Assembly (NCBI GenBank): GCA_048499805.1
Contig: JASNZF010000002.1
Coordinates: 558,001 to 622,000, forward strand
Reading direction: 5' to 3'
Length of the DNA stretch: 64,000 nt
Origin: JAWXBA01 sp048499805
Lineage (GTDB): Bacteria > Gemmatimonadota > Gemmatimonadetes > Gemmatimonadales > GWC2-71-9
A program made the translations under genes and the position numbers. Below are positions 52,647 to 61,300 of this stretch, one piece after another. Below the pieces are notes generated by a model. That model was not told the origin of the DNA and made no database searches. It saw nothing but the letters and a program-made list of their open reading frames with translations. Position 1 is the first letter of the stretch; every line of letters begins with the position of its first letter.

Positions 52647-53525
52647 TTACGACCCACACTCCACACGAACCAGCGTCACCGAGGCATTCCATTGCTGCAG
52701 GGTGTCGGTTCCCGCTTCCCAGCCGCCCTGCAGGGTGTCGCCGGTGGCCCGGAGGTCGAGGGAAACCCAGGTAAAGCCGGAACTCCAGATCATGCGCCAC
52801 CGCCCGGGCTCGGGTTCGACAAGCCACCCATCGCCGAACCGCATCGACTCCGTCGCCGGGACAGCCTGCACGCGCCACCCCGCCGGGCGATCGTAGAAAT
52901 CGATGCCGGGGACGGTATCCACGCGTACCCGTGCCGGGATCCGGGTCCAGTCCCGATCGTCTCCCAGGGGTGGTGAAGGTGTCCCGACAGAGGTCTCCCA
53001 GCACCCGGCTGGCACCCGCGAGGGGTCGCGCCTTCGGTCGATCAGTGCCGGATCTCCCAGGTAGGTCCGCCGGTATTCGGCGACGCCGAGGGGTGCCCAA
53101 CCTCCATTCCGCCTGACCAGGCGCATCCGATAATCGAGACGTTCGGGGTACCCGGTCTCGAGCGTATAGACCCAGGTCTCCGCTGTGTCGCCGGTGACAC
53201 GAGGCAGGCCGATCCGTACCAGCCGTTGGATGCAGTCGGGCGTGGCCGAGATCCCGCACGCCAGGTTGCTGCCAGGCGAGACGAGGCGCGCCCTGCTCCG
53301 CTGCGCCAGGGAGTCCAGGTGGGCGCCGATCCGATGCGGCGGAGTGCTGGCCGGAACACGTTGGCCGAAATCCACCGTGGCTGCCTCGAGCCCGAGCCGT
53401 TCGCCGGAATGGATCGGCGCCACATGGAACGCGATGAGCCGCTCGGCCGCAAGAAGGTCGGGGGCAGGTTGGGCGGGGGCGGTGCCGGGGACGAAGAGCA
53501 CGGAGAGGGCGAGCGCGTAACGCAT
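52647..53525 (-). CDS. Secreted protein of unknown function, 292 aa
   Basis: Signal peptide (LALSVLFVPGTAPAQ). The mature part has four cysteines and a C-terminal beta domain (RWRMIWSSGFTWVSLDLRATGDTLQGGWEAGTDTLQQW) that resembles the lipocalin-like ends of other secreted proteins. GAGG eight bases before the ATG. No family can be named. Confidence 0.65.
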   Translation of the reverse strand: MRYALALSVLFVPGTAPAQPAPDLLAAERLIAFHVAPIHSGERLGLEAATVDFGQRVPASTPPHRIGAHLDSLAQRSRARLVSPGSNLACGISATPDCIQRLVRIGLPRVTGDTAETWVYTLETGYPERLDYRMRLVRRNGGWAPLGVAEYRRTYLGDPALIDRRRDPSRVPAGCWETSVGTPSPPLGDDRDWTRIPARVRVDTVPGIDFYDRPAGWRVQAVPATESMRFGDGWLVEPEPGRWRMIWSSGFTWVSLDLRATGDTLQGGWEAGTDTLQQWNASVTLVRVECGS

Positions 53526-53680
53526 GGCATCTGCCTCTACGGAGAGTTGATCCGCGTCACCGGACGGGTGTCCACTTGGTGAACGGCTCTCGCCCGCCGG
53601 CTGGGCCGGGTTGAAGCCAACCGGGAGTCACGACCGGGTCAACACCTGGCCCAACCTGATCCAACCTGATCGAGAAGTGC

Positions 53681-53953
53681 TCAGGCCGGGCGAGGCGAGG
53701 AAAGACGGTGCGCTGCCGCATACAGCACATCGGGGTCGAGATCGACTCCGTTCGGCCAGCAGACCGTCCCCGCCTCCTCGTCGACTCGGACCTGGGCGAA
53801 ATAGTCCGATTGATGGAGCGGCTCCAGCACTCCCTTGCGCCCTGCCAGCAGCGGCTCCAGGTCCGCGATGCCGCAGGTGCCATCCGCGAAGGCGAGCTCG
53901 AGTCGGTACGGGGGCAGGGCCACAACCCGGGTGATCTTTGCGAGCTGGTTCAT
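53681..53953 (-). CDS. DUF2442-domain protein
   Basis: 90 residues. Typical layout: ITRVVALPPYRLELAFADGTCGIADLEPLL, then YFAQVRVDEEAGTVCWPNGVDLDPDVLY. GGAG lies six bases before the ATG. DUF2442 proteins are usually encoded next to DUF4160 proteins as a possible toxin-antitoxin-like pair (family knowledge). Here the DUF4160 partner just upstream is truncated. Confidence 0.85.
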   Translation of the reverse strand: MNQLAKITRVVALPPYRLELAFADGTCGIADLEPLLAGRKGVLEPLHQSDYFAQVRVDEEAGTVCWPNGVDLDPDVLYAAAHRLSSPRPA

Positions 53954-53956
53954 CCC

Positions 53957-54082
53957 TTACTCCAGTGGCGCAATCCTCGCCGGCGGAATCTCCGTCTGCA
54001 GGCGGCGCCAATTGGCCTGCAGCTCGGCTTCATGGAGAGTAGCCCACTCCTCGACCAGGGCCAAGACAGGCCGGGGACGCAT
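53957..54082 (-). pseudogene. C-terminal fragment of a DUF4160 gene
   Basis: 41 residues: RPVLALVEEWATLHEAELQANW then TEIPPARIAPLE, the C-terminal half of DUF4160. The N-terminal half is missing; copy 3 of the 46-bp repeat stands 33 bases upstream. It ends three bases before the DUF2442 start. Confidence 0.65.
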
Positions 54083-54115
54083 GGCGAGACGCGTCCGGCC
54101 TCGTGGGGACCGATC

Positions 54116-54161
54116 CGCGGCTGAAGCCGCGGCCCGGCCAGGAGCACCGCTGAAGCGGTGG
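54116..54161 (+). repeat. 46-bp hairpin repeat, copy 3
   Basis: Same two palindromes as copy 2 with one substitution (CCCGG for CTCGG). Immediately upstream of the truncated DUF4160 gene and at the start of a longer hairpin-rich stretch. Confidence 0.85.
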
Positions 54162-54164
54162 TAC

Positions 54165-54229
54165 GGTTCCCCTGGCGGGAACCAGGCCGGTTTACCGGCC
54201 CACTTGGCCGAGCCGCGGGTTCACCCGCG
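54165..54229. repeat. Three consecutive perfect hairpins following repeat copy 3
   Basis: GGTTCCC-CTGGC-GGGAACC (54165-54183), GGCCGG-TTTA-CCGGCC (54185-54200) and CGCGGGT-TC-ACCCGCG (54214-54229). A further one, CCTCGAC-GTGA-GTCGAGG, is at 54289-54306. No gene here. Confidence 0.7.
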
Positions 54230-54387
54230 AGAGGCCCGCGTCCACACGCCCGCCCCGATCCCTCGGCACGTCAGTGCCCCCCGCCGAGCCTCGACGTGAG
54301 TCGAGGGCAATCCAATACCCTCACGCCGCGGCCCATGCCAGTCGGGTATGATGGCTCGAAGTGGAACGCGGATCTCTGATTCACCGG

Positions 54388-55488
54388 CTACTCGATGATC
54401 GTGAGCATCACCCGATTCAGGAACACCCAGCGTCCATCGATCCGCTCAAATACGAAGTCCGCAGAGTACTCCAGGCCACCCACCACCTCGAACTGCCGCA
54501 CGATCGCACGGACCGAATAGACCTCGCGGTTCCCGACGTCGACCACGTCGTGGCCAGGCGTCCACGAATCGCCCCGGCGGGGCAGTGCCAGGAACGCCAC
54601 TCGGAACCCCGGATCGGGGCACAGGCTCCACCCGGGATTGGGTTCGGGGCTCCGGCTCGGCGGTGGGGAGGAGAGAGGACAATCGGTGTAGGCCAGGCCG
54701 TCCATCTCGGCGATTGCCAATCGCGTGAGCACGGTCCGCCTGGAATAGCCATCGGCCCTGGCGAACAGGGCGAACGGTGCGAGCGCGGCCTGCTGCGCGC
54801 CCTCAGCGGGGAGGCTCAACCGACGCAGCGTGATCAGGGCGGGATCGGGCGCCAGCGGACGCGGGTCGACCCGGAGCACGGGGGCGCGCTCCTCGTCGCG
54901 CAGGGCGATGACGGTGGCCTCGAACAGCGCCTGGCGGTCGGGAAGGGAGATGGTGTCAACCGCCGTACCGCTCGTATCCGATCGCGTTGGCATTCTGCTG
55001 TACAGCGCCGCACGGAAGTTCGACTCCCGCTCCAACTGCCAGCCATCGGCGGTTCGGCGGAGGTGGATCTGGACGTCAATCGATTCGGGGATGTCGAGCT
55101 CAAAGGCGTAGGTGTAGACGGTCGCGGAATCTCCCGTCACCTCCACCTGCCCCAGCCGCAGGACCACCTCGACGCACTCCGGATCGGTCTGCGGGGTGCA
55201 GCCGCGAGCTCGGTGGGAGAGGGACAGCCGGGCCCCGAGAATCGAGAGGATGCCTGGGATGGCACTGTCGGGCCAGGCGGGAGCTCCCTCCCTCGGCCGC
55301 TCGAAGATCGTACGCAGTGGATCAAAACCGAGGCCCCTTCCGGGATACCGGTCCCGCAGGTACTCGAGCGCTGCGACCTCCACGGGGGAGGGCCCCACGG
55401 TCTGGGCGGCGGCGGGCGGGCCGAGCGTGGCGCAGAAGACTGCGAGCCATGCCGCTCGCCACCGAAGGTTCGTGAACCCCACCCTCAC
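54388..55488 (-). CDS. Secreted protein of unknown function, 366 aa
   Basis: The GTG start at 55488 overlaps the stop of the upstream mini-gene (GTGA). Signal peptide (AAWLAVFCATLGPPAAAQ). The mature part is mixed, with IDVQIHLRRTADGWQLERE and, at the end, REVYSVRAIVRQFEVVGGLEYSADFVFERIDGRWVFLNRVML, again an NTF2-like or lipocalin-like closing sheet. Two cysteine pairs are visible (GCTPQTDPEC, DCPLSS with CPDPG). Family unknown. Confidence 0.65.
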   Translation of the reverse strand: MRVGFTNLRWRAAWLAVFCATLGPPAAAQTVGPSPVEVAALEYLRDRYPGRGLGFDPLRTIFERPREGAPAWPDSAIPGILSILGARLSLSHRARGCTPQTDPECVEVVLRLGQVEVTGDSATVYTYAFELDIPESIDVQIHLRRTADGWQLERESNFRAALYSRMPTRSDTSGTAVDTISLPDRQALFEATVIALRDEERAPVLRVDPRPLAPDPALITLRRLSLPAEGAQQAALAPFALFARADGYSRRTVLTRLAIAEMDGLAYTDCPLSSPPPSRSPEPNPGWSLCPDPGFRVAFLALPRRGDSWTPGHDVVDVGNREVYSVRAIVRQFEVVGGLEYSADFVFERIDGRWVFLNRVMLTIIE

Positions 55489-55688
55489 CCCACCGGCACA
55501 AACGACTCGTGCAAATGCGACATCCGCCACCCCTCGGCGTGCCGCTGCCGGATCGTCGTCATGATGTCGGGCACGGCCTGCGCATCGGCCTCGGTGAACT
55601 CGGCGGGCGCCGCCGAGGCGCAGGCGGTGAGGGCCGCGAGGGCGCGGAGTGGCCAGGGGTGGGGCAGGGCGGTGGTCCGGGTCGGCAT
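55485..55688 (-). CDS. Truncated NTF2-like (DUF4440) exported mini-protein, 67 aa
   Basis: CGGAG five bases before the ATG and a signal-like N-terminus (WPLRALAALTACASAAPA) are intact. The mature part joins a DUF4440-type opening (EFTEADAQAV) directly to the family's closing motif (EGWRMSHLHESFVP). About 80 residues of the domain are missing, so an in-frame internal deletion is likely. The GTGA overlap with the next gene is kept, which may be why the stub survives. Confidence 0.55.
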   Translation of the reverse strand: MPTRTTALPHPWPLRALAALTACASAAPAEFTEADAQAVPDIMTTIRQRHAEGWRMSHLHESFVPVG

Positions 55689-56080
55689 TGGGGCTCCGGA
55701 TCGCGAGGTGTCGTTGAGGGGAGCGGGCGTGTAGGAGCGCCTCTCGAGGATACGGCTGAATAAGGGAGTTGCGAGAGCTGTCGAGGGCTCCTATCCCAGA
55801 ACCCAACCGCCCTACCTGACCCGGGAGTCGGGCGGAGCGGGGGCCGACTAACGGCTTGTGGTTTTGCGGCGGGGCCATCGACCACCCTCGCCGTGTTGGG
55901 AAGGTACGGCCTGGGCACGAAGCCGGTGAGCCCCGTCTCCAGCAAACGTGCGCTAGACCGACATTCCCTGCCAGGTAGCCGCCGCAGGTACCGGAGAGTG
56001 GCGCAGCCTATGCGGACCGTGTTGCGTCCGTGAATATCGGAATGGCACCTATTGCACCGACTACGACGGTCGCACGTGCG
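55689..56080. other. Gene-free junction between core sequence and the cassette region
   Basis: 392 bases without a credible gene. It should hold the attC of the first cassette gene (56081-56500), but I found no pair of RYYYAAC/GTTRRRY boxes here. Composition changes near 56030, to the right of which A and T become commoner. Confidence 0.4.
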
Positions 56081-56500
56081 TCACCGCCTGCGAATGACTT
56101 GGTTGAGGCGAAAAAATACTGGAGCCAAGATGGCAAATGCTGCCACCCCAGCCGATAGAGTTGGAATGGCTACTAGTGCGGCCGGGACACGCTCCATATC
56201 AAACAGGTCGCCAACAATGTTGAGAAAGGGCAAACCCAAGAATGTCAAACCCAGTACTGACGACGCCAGGGAGACTAGTACCAACATGATGCCGGCCGCC
56301 CCAGACCCAAAGACATTGCTGAGTACAGAACGTCGCCACTGCCGCAAGAGGACCGGCTCGCTCACGTCCTCTTGGTCAAGGGAGTCTGCAAGCCTTTCGG
56401 CATAGGCTAGGTACTCAAACGACACTTTGCAGTGCGGGCAGCTTGGAGAGGCTGCAAACACATCCTTCCCACAGGCTGGGCAGCCAACAACTCTCTCCAC
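56081..56500 (-). CDS. Zinc-ribbon membrane protein encoded in an integron cassette
   Basis: 139 residues from a GTG at 56500 (AGGAGG four bases upstream, 13 bases inside the cassette boundary). An N-terminal zinc ribbon (CPACG near 8-12, CPHC near 22-25) is followed by a short helical part. Two hydrophobic segments then come: GAAGIMLVLVSLASSVLGLTFLGLPFL and LVAIPTLSAGVAAFAILAPVFF. Function unknown. A/T-richer than chromosomal neighbours. Confidence 0.65.
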   Translation of the reverse strand: MERVVGCPACGKDVFAASPSCPHCKVSFEYLAYAERLADSLDQEDVSEPVLLRQWRRSVLSNVFGSGAAGIMLVLVSLASSVLGLTFLGLPFLNIVGDLFDMERVPAALVAIPTLSAGVAAFAILAPVFFRLNQVIRRR

Positions 56501-56517
56501 CGGTCCTCCTTGGAGCG

Positions 56518-56619
56518 GTCTAACGGGCTGCGGATGACCTGCCGGCGCGGCCCGAGTCACTCAGCTCCTGCACAACAACTCGCCGGCCGCGAGCGGGCAG
56601 GTCCATCCGCTTGTTAGAC
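56518..56619 (-). repeat. Integron attC recombination site 1
   Basis: 102 bases with outer core arms GTCTAAC (56518-56524) and GTTAGAC (56613-56619). The inner arms GCGGATGACCTGC and GCAGGTCCATCCGC pair with one extra base in the second, the hallmark extrahelical base. Placing that base in the 2L box sets the orientation as minus, in agreement with the genes. It follows the stop of the 56629-57420 gene by nine bases. Confidence 0.85.
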
Positions 56620-56628
56620 GGCACCGCG

Positions 56629-57420
56629 CTACCCGAGACGATCGATCAGAGCTGCAACGACGCCATCCACGGCCGCGGCTAGTCTGTTGAGGAGGTCCGT
56701 GATTGGCGCGCCCTCAGCAACGCCACTCTCATTGATCACCACTGTAAACCTAAACGTCAACTTGGGGTTGATCGGTTCCTCTGGGGCGCCGATGTAGAGG
56801 CCAAAGCCTGGTTGAAGCGGGTAACCTGTATCAGCCGGCATTATGTAACTGTCCATTTGCTCAAACAATGCAGCCACCTCGGCTCCCATCAACCCTCGGA
56901 CCTGATGAGCCGTTACCTGGCCCAGGTGGATACCTGCGGCTTGGCCACCCACGGCAAGCAGCAGGCGATGTTTCTCAATGTTGTTTAGGTGGTAGAGCTG
57001 CCACAGCGCGTCATTGCCCCCCCGGTACGGCCTTAGCGCATCGATCGCTGCGATTGTATCAGGAGAGGCACCACTTAGCTTGCCAGCCTTCTTCTTGTCG
57101 TAGCTAGCCTGGTCATCTGCGATCGGAAAGTAGATCCACTTGGGATTCGGTGGGCTACCCCCGGAATCCTTCGCAACAAGCTGGTACGCAAGATGGTCCA
57201 AACATCCCATCAAGTTCTGGATGGCATCTCCTGCGATCAGCCGGATGTCATCTGGTACGGGGCGGACGCTGGCAACGAAGTAATGGGGACGCTTTGTCTC
57301 GGGATCTACCTTCGCGGTTACTTGAAATGGCGTCGCTGCCAAATACTCCGCGAGCGCCTTCTCAAGGGCGAGCAGGTGCTCGCCGGCTCTGGCACGCTTT
57401 AGGGTCACATGAAGGCGCAT
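56629..57420 (-). CDS. Cassette-encoded protein of unknown function, 263 aa
   Basis: A soluble, helix-rich protein. The stretch DIRLIAGDAIQNLMGCLDHLAYQLV is a recurrent motif of an uncharacterised bacterial family (helical, HEPN-like by look). Later LWQLYHLNNIEKHRLLLAVGG also fits. No signal peptide. It starts 26 bases inside the cassette boundary; the ribosome binding site is weak. An exact role cannot be given. Confidence 0.65.
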   Translation of the reverse strand: MRLHVTLKRARAGEHLLALEKALAEYLAATPFQVTAKVDPETKRPHYFVASVRPVPDDIRLIAGDAIQNLMGCLDHLAYQLVAKDSGGSPPNPKWIYFPIADDQASYDKKKAGKLSGASPDTIAAIDALRPYRGGNDALWQLYHLNNIEKHRLLLAVGGQAAGIHLGQVTAHQVRGLMGAEVAALFEQMDSYIMPADTGYPLQPGFGLYIGAPEEPINPKLTFRFTVVINESGVAEGAPITDLLNRLAAAVDGVVAALIDRLG

Positions 57421-57445
57421 GTTCCACTCACAGCCAAGACTAGCC

Positions 57446-57565
57446 GTCTGACGACATGCAAATCAGCTGCACGGTCCTGCTGAGGCTGCCGCCAACCAGC
57501 AAGCCATGCATCACCGGCAGCGGCCGAAGCGCATTGGTCCCCCGAACCGTACTTGTGGGTTAGAC
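57446..57565 (-). repeat. Putative integron attC site 2 (diverged)
   Basis: Outer arms GTCTGAC (57446-57452) and GTTAGAC (57559-57565) are in the right positions. It lies directly after the stop of the 57574-58134 gene and before the start of the next cassette gene. The inner arms do not pair as well as in sites 1 and 3, so this may be a decayed or different attC type. Confidence 0.5.
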
Positions 57566-57573
57566 AGCACGGT

Positions 57574-58134
57574 TCAGAGCAACAAAGCGAGAATCAGGCC
57601 GCCGATAATGGTGGCCAATATTCCCGACACTAGAGGATTCTCAGTGATCAGTTGCCGCACGCCCGAACCCCGAGTTGGGGAGGTAGGGTCGCGAGCCATG
57701 GCGACCGGCTGAGGCACCGGATGTTGGGGCGCGTCATGAGCTGCCATTCGGAGGCACAGAACGATTGATGCCTCAGCCGGCTTGTCAACGGAGCCGGTGT
57801 ACAGCCACCCAGCGCCCGTGCCATCAGCATTTAGCTGTTGGGCGACATGACCGTGGCGAAAGAGCCCCGTCATCTTTACTAGCCCACGGTACCATCTGAT
57901 CGTAGGATCGGCTTCCGCGGTAATGTCCGGCGGGAAGTCGGCAATGGCAGTGTCCGCAAGCCGCACTCCAGCCAGACGCGCAAGCGCCTCAAAGCGTACT
58001 CGCATCGCAAAGTCAGCGCCCCCAGCAAGACGCCAGTGCTCGCCAGCAGCCCCCCACTGATAATCAAGTCGGGAGTACTGAAGCGCGGGCACCAGTTCTT
58101 GAAAGCGACGTTCAAGCTCAACCCAGGATTCCAT
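57574..58134 (-). CDS. Cassette-encoded protein with a C-terminal membrane anchor, 186 aa
   Basis: The ATG at 58134 lies 13 bases inside the cassette boundary, as expected for a cassette gene; the frame upstream only runs through attC 3. Soluble N-terminal part (ELERRFQELVPALQYSRLDYQWGAAGEHWRLAGGADFAMRVRFEALARLAG), then a C-terminal hydrophobic tail (NPLVSGILATIIGGLILALLL). Family unknown. Confidence 0.65.
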   Translation of the reverse strand: MESWVELERRFQELVPALQYSRLDYQWGAAGEHWRLAGGADFAMRVRFEALARLAGVRLADTAIADFPPDITAEADPTIRWYRGLVKMTGLFRHGHVAQQLNADGTGAGWLYTGSVDKPAEASIVLCLRMAAHDAPQHPVPQPVAMARDPTSPTRGSGVRQLITENPLVSGILATIIGGLILALLL

Positions 58135-58146
58135 TTGCCTCGTGCC

Positions 58147-58247
58147 GTCTAACGGATTGCGCATGACCTGCGAGCGGGCCGCAGCGTAGGCTCATGCCGA
58201 GCCGATTGTCCTGCCGCCCGATCGGCAGGTCCATGCGCTTGTTAGGC
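58147..58247 (-). repeat. Integron attC recombination site 3
   Basis: 101 bases. Outer arms GTCTAAC (58147-58153) and GTTAGGC (58241-58247). Inner arms GCGCATGACCTGC and GCAGGTCCATGCGC pair with one extra base, as in site 1. The minus orientation starts with the usual GCCTAACAAGCGC. Sites 1 and 3 are clearly related in sequence. Confidence 0.88.
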
Positions 58248-58366
58248 GTCGTCGTGCGCCGATATCTGATACAGCTGACTCCCGGGAGTCCCCATCGCTC
58301 TCCGGTGACTCCCCACGCTCTGATAATCCGGGGGCATACTTACTCGTATGACGCACGGGGGAGGCG

Positions 58367-61300
58367 TTACCCCCGACGTCCACCAGTACCCCGTCGAATG
58401 TATCCGGCGATCTCAGACACAATGCGGCGACCGATTGCCGCAACAAAAGGTCGATCACCCACAAGCTGGGCGAGCCGGGGGGACACCCTATAGTAGACGC
58501 CAATAAAGCTCCGGCCTAAGAAGGACTCCGACAGCACTTCGTCGCGCCATCCGCGCAAGAAGACGACGTCCGGATGATCTGCATCGCCATAGCATGCCGT
58601 CGCTACAAAACACGGCTTCTCGCTCGTCGCCGGAACCGATTGACCTGAACCCGACCTCACCTTCGACGCGCGTGCGTCAGGCCGCGTCGCGGTTCGCCTT
58701 GGTCGGCTCGCGACGCGAGCGGGGGTCGTGTCATCCCGCACGACGACGCTGGCGACACTCAGCATTCGCGTCTGGCCTGAAACGATCGCCGTCGCCATTG
58801 TCATGAATTCACGAACTGCCGACTCGTTCGGACCATCGATCGTCCACGTACCGCCGGACTCTCGCGCCTGGCAGCCGGTCGACTCCTTCAAGCGATTGAT
58901 TGTAGCCCCACCACGGCCGATCAGAAGACCATTCTTTGTTGGCGATATGCTCAGCTCCCCTCGCGCACTCTCGGCAAGCCGCCGAATCTCGGCAAACACG
59001 CGCTTGACCGCATCAGGCGACTCCCCAATCACTCCGACCGTAGTGCCGTCCACCCACACCCACTCAATCCCATCCGTCTCTTCCCAACGCCGGCGATTCG
59101 CATGCTCCTTGCCGAGAACACGGCCGGCAGTCCCGGAGGGAATCGTCCCCCAAACTCTCGGCATCTCCTCCCACGTTCCGATGCGGCTGGCTCCGCTGTC
59201 TGCCTTAGCTTGATCCTGACTCGATACAACTAGTTGGTTCGGACCGTCGCCCTGCCGAACGCTAACGTCGAGGATTGGCTGGACGTCCCGCAGCCTCACG
59301 GCGAGCAAGGACATCAACGCCGGGCTGCACGATACCGTGACTCGGACAGTCAGCGGTCTGACCTCAGTTACAATCCGTGCCAAGCTCCCGACGTACGCGG
59401 CCCACAGCCCGTCCCGCTGCGCGGGCGAGTACAGCGGCGCTGACAGCGCTTTGACCGCGTCGAGAGGTACGTCCATCCCAATCAGGCGAATGGTGTCCCC
59501 GTTTAGCTCGACCGCTTCTGGATACCGTCTGGCAACTTCTTGGATCGTGGCTTGGGGCCTTCCTCCGACTCTAACGCGACCTCGCCGCTGCTCGTCGGCC
59601 CCCAGGGCCACAAGTAAGCCTTGCCCAACCTTCGACGCCGGGATTCGTGCGTCGCGCATGTCTTGCCAGCGGACCTCAAATCTGTGCACAATTCCCTCAG
59701 TATCGCTGGACCCAAGCGCTACCGTTACCCGACCCCACTCGTTCTGGGTAGCGATCACCATCGCCGGGAAGAACGTTCTTGTTTCGCCGTCGACCGTCAG
59801 GGTCTCCACCGAATTGCAGGCTCGTCGCATCAGCTCCGGCAGCACGGTTGCTGTCATCCCCTGCGACCCATCGGGGATGACCGTAGCAGTCAGTTCAGTC
59901 CCGGGCTTGATTCCGAGTAGACAGTCGCGATCATAGTAGTTCAGCCCGGTCCCCTTAACGTAGAAGTGGCCGCGCCCGTCTGCTCGCATCAACTGCACCA
60001 ACAGCTGCTCCTGATCGCGACCGTTACCGACCACAACAACCGAGATCGTGTCGCCCGGCTCCAGATCGGGATGCTGGGCGGGATCATGGGCGGTGCCCTC
60101 GCCTAACGGTTGGATAACCAGTGTTACTCCTGCTCTCGCCGGTCGGTACCCAACGACCGTTCCTTGCATTGTTTGAGCGAGTGGCATCGTCGTGGACAAG
60201 GCGACCGCACTCAGCTCACCGACCTCGGGCTGGGGCGACCATTTCGAACCGCCAATTGAGGTCGCTCCCCCCACCTGCCTATCGTCGTTCGCCTCGTCTC
60301 TTCGCGGATCCAGCACTCGCGCTTCCAATTCCTCTTCTGGCACGGACGCATCCGTATCCCGTCCGACTGGGTCCCACTCACGTACCCCTCCCGACTCATC
60401 GTCTGATTCAGCATCCTCGTCGTCTTCAGAGCCTTTCAGCCGAGGACGCGGAAAGGGCTGGCCAACGACACAGATGTCTCGAACGGGCCAGGCACCCGCG
60501 CGCTCCGGATCGAGAGTGAGGTCCACGGCGCAGCCCACCGGATACGCTGCCTGGGCGGCTTGGATCCGCGGGTCCTCCAAACCTGCCCGCCATCGGTTCT
60601 CAGCTGCGCGAATCAACAAGTCAAGACCGGCTTCATCTGACTTCGCGACGTCCGATGCCCAAGTCGCTGTCCTGACAACATGGGAGATGAGTGCTCTTCC
60701 ATCACCCACGCGGAAGCGGTGGAATGCTAAGATCGTGTCGCCCACCTCCATTAACTGTCCCCTGCTCAGTTGCACAACCTCGGGCTTGTCAGCGGTGGCA
60801 GTCCCGGCTTCAAATCCGTCGTCCCCTTTCCGCACATAACGAGCGCTAACCATGCTGTGGGTGAGGATGCCTCGCACTCGATGCGCTAAGGTCGGATCAA
60901 CCTGCCGGTAGGCCTCCCCTTTCATGGCCGCGGAAAGACTCTCGACCGTTTCCATCGCGGCTCCCCACGTCGCCTCGAGCGCCGGCTCATTGATCCACCA
61001 CTGCGCACACCAATCGCCGCGGTTCTCAGCGGCCTGCCAGAGCGATACCACCCTCAGAAGCAGATCGAGATCGTCCGCACATCCAACAGCCAAGCCGGTG
61101 TGCCGTTGAAGGGCTCCTACTCGCCATGCTGCGGGCCAGCCCGAGTTCACCTGTAGGAGGCAGTCATCTCTTCGGCCGAACAGAACTCCTCCACCCAGCA
61201 CGTGAAGGGCTAGCGCCACTTCGTGAACGCAGGCCAACTGCTCGGCCAGCATGAGTGCCAGTGCCTCAGAACCTGTTCCCGGAAACCGCTCGAGATCCCG

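Noticed and set aside
51323..54161. 46-bp repeats as attC sites or transposon ends
   Set aside because: They lack the RYYYAAC/GTTRRRY boxes and no transposase gene lies between them.
55846..55862. attC half-site (ACTAACGGCTTGTGG) in the gap left of the first cassette gene
   Set aside because: Only one degenerate arm; no partner arm within 150 bases.
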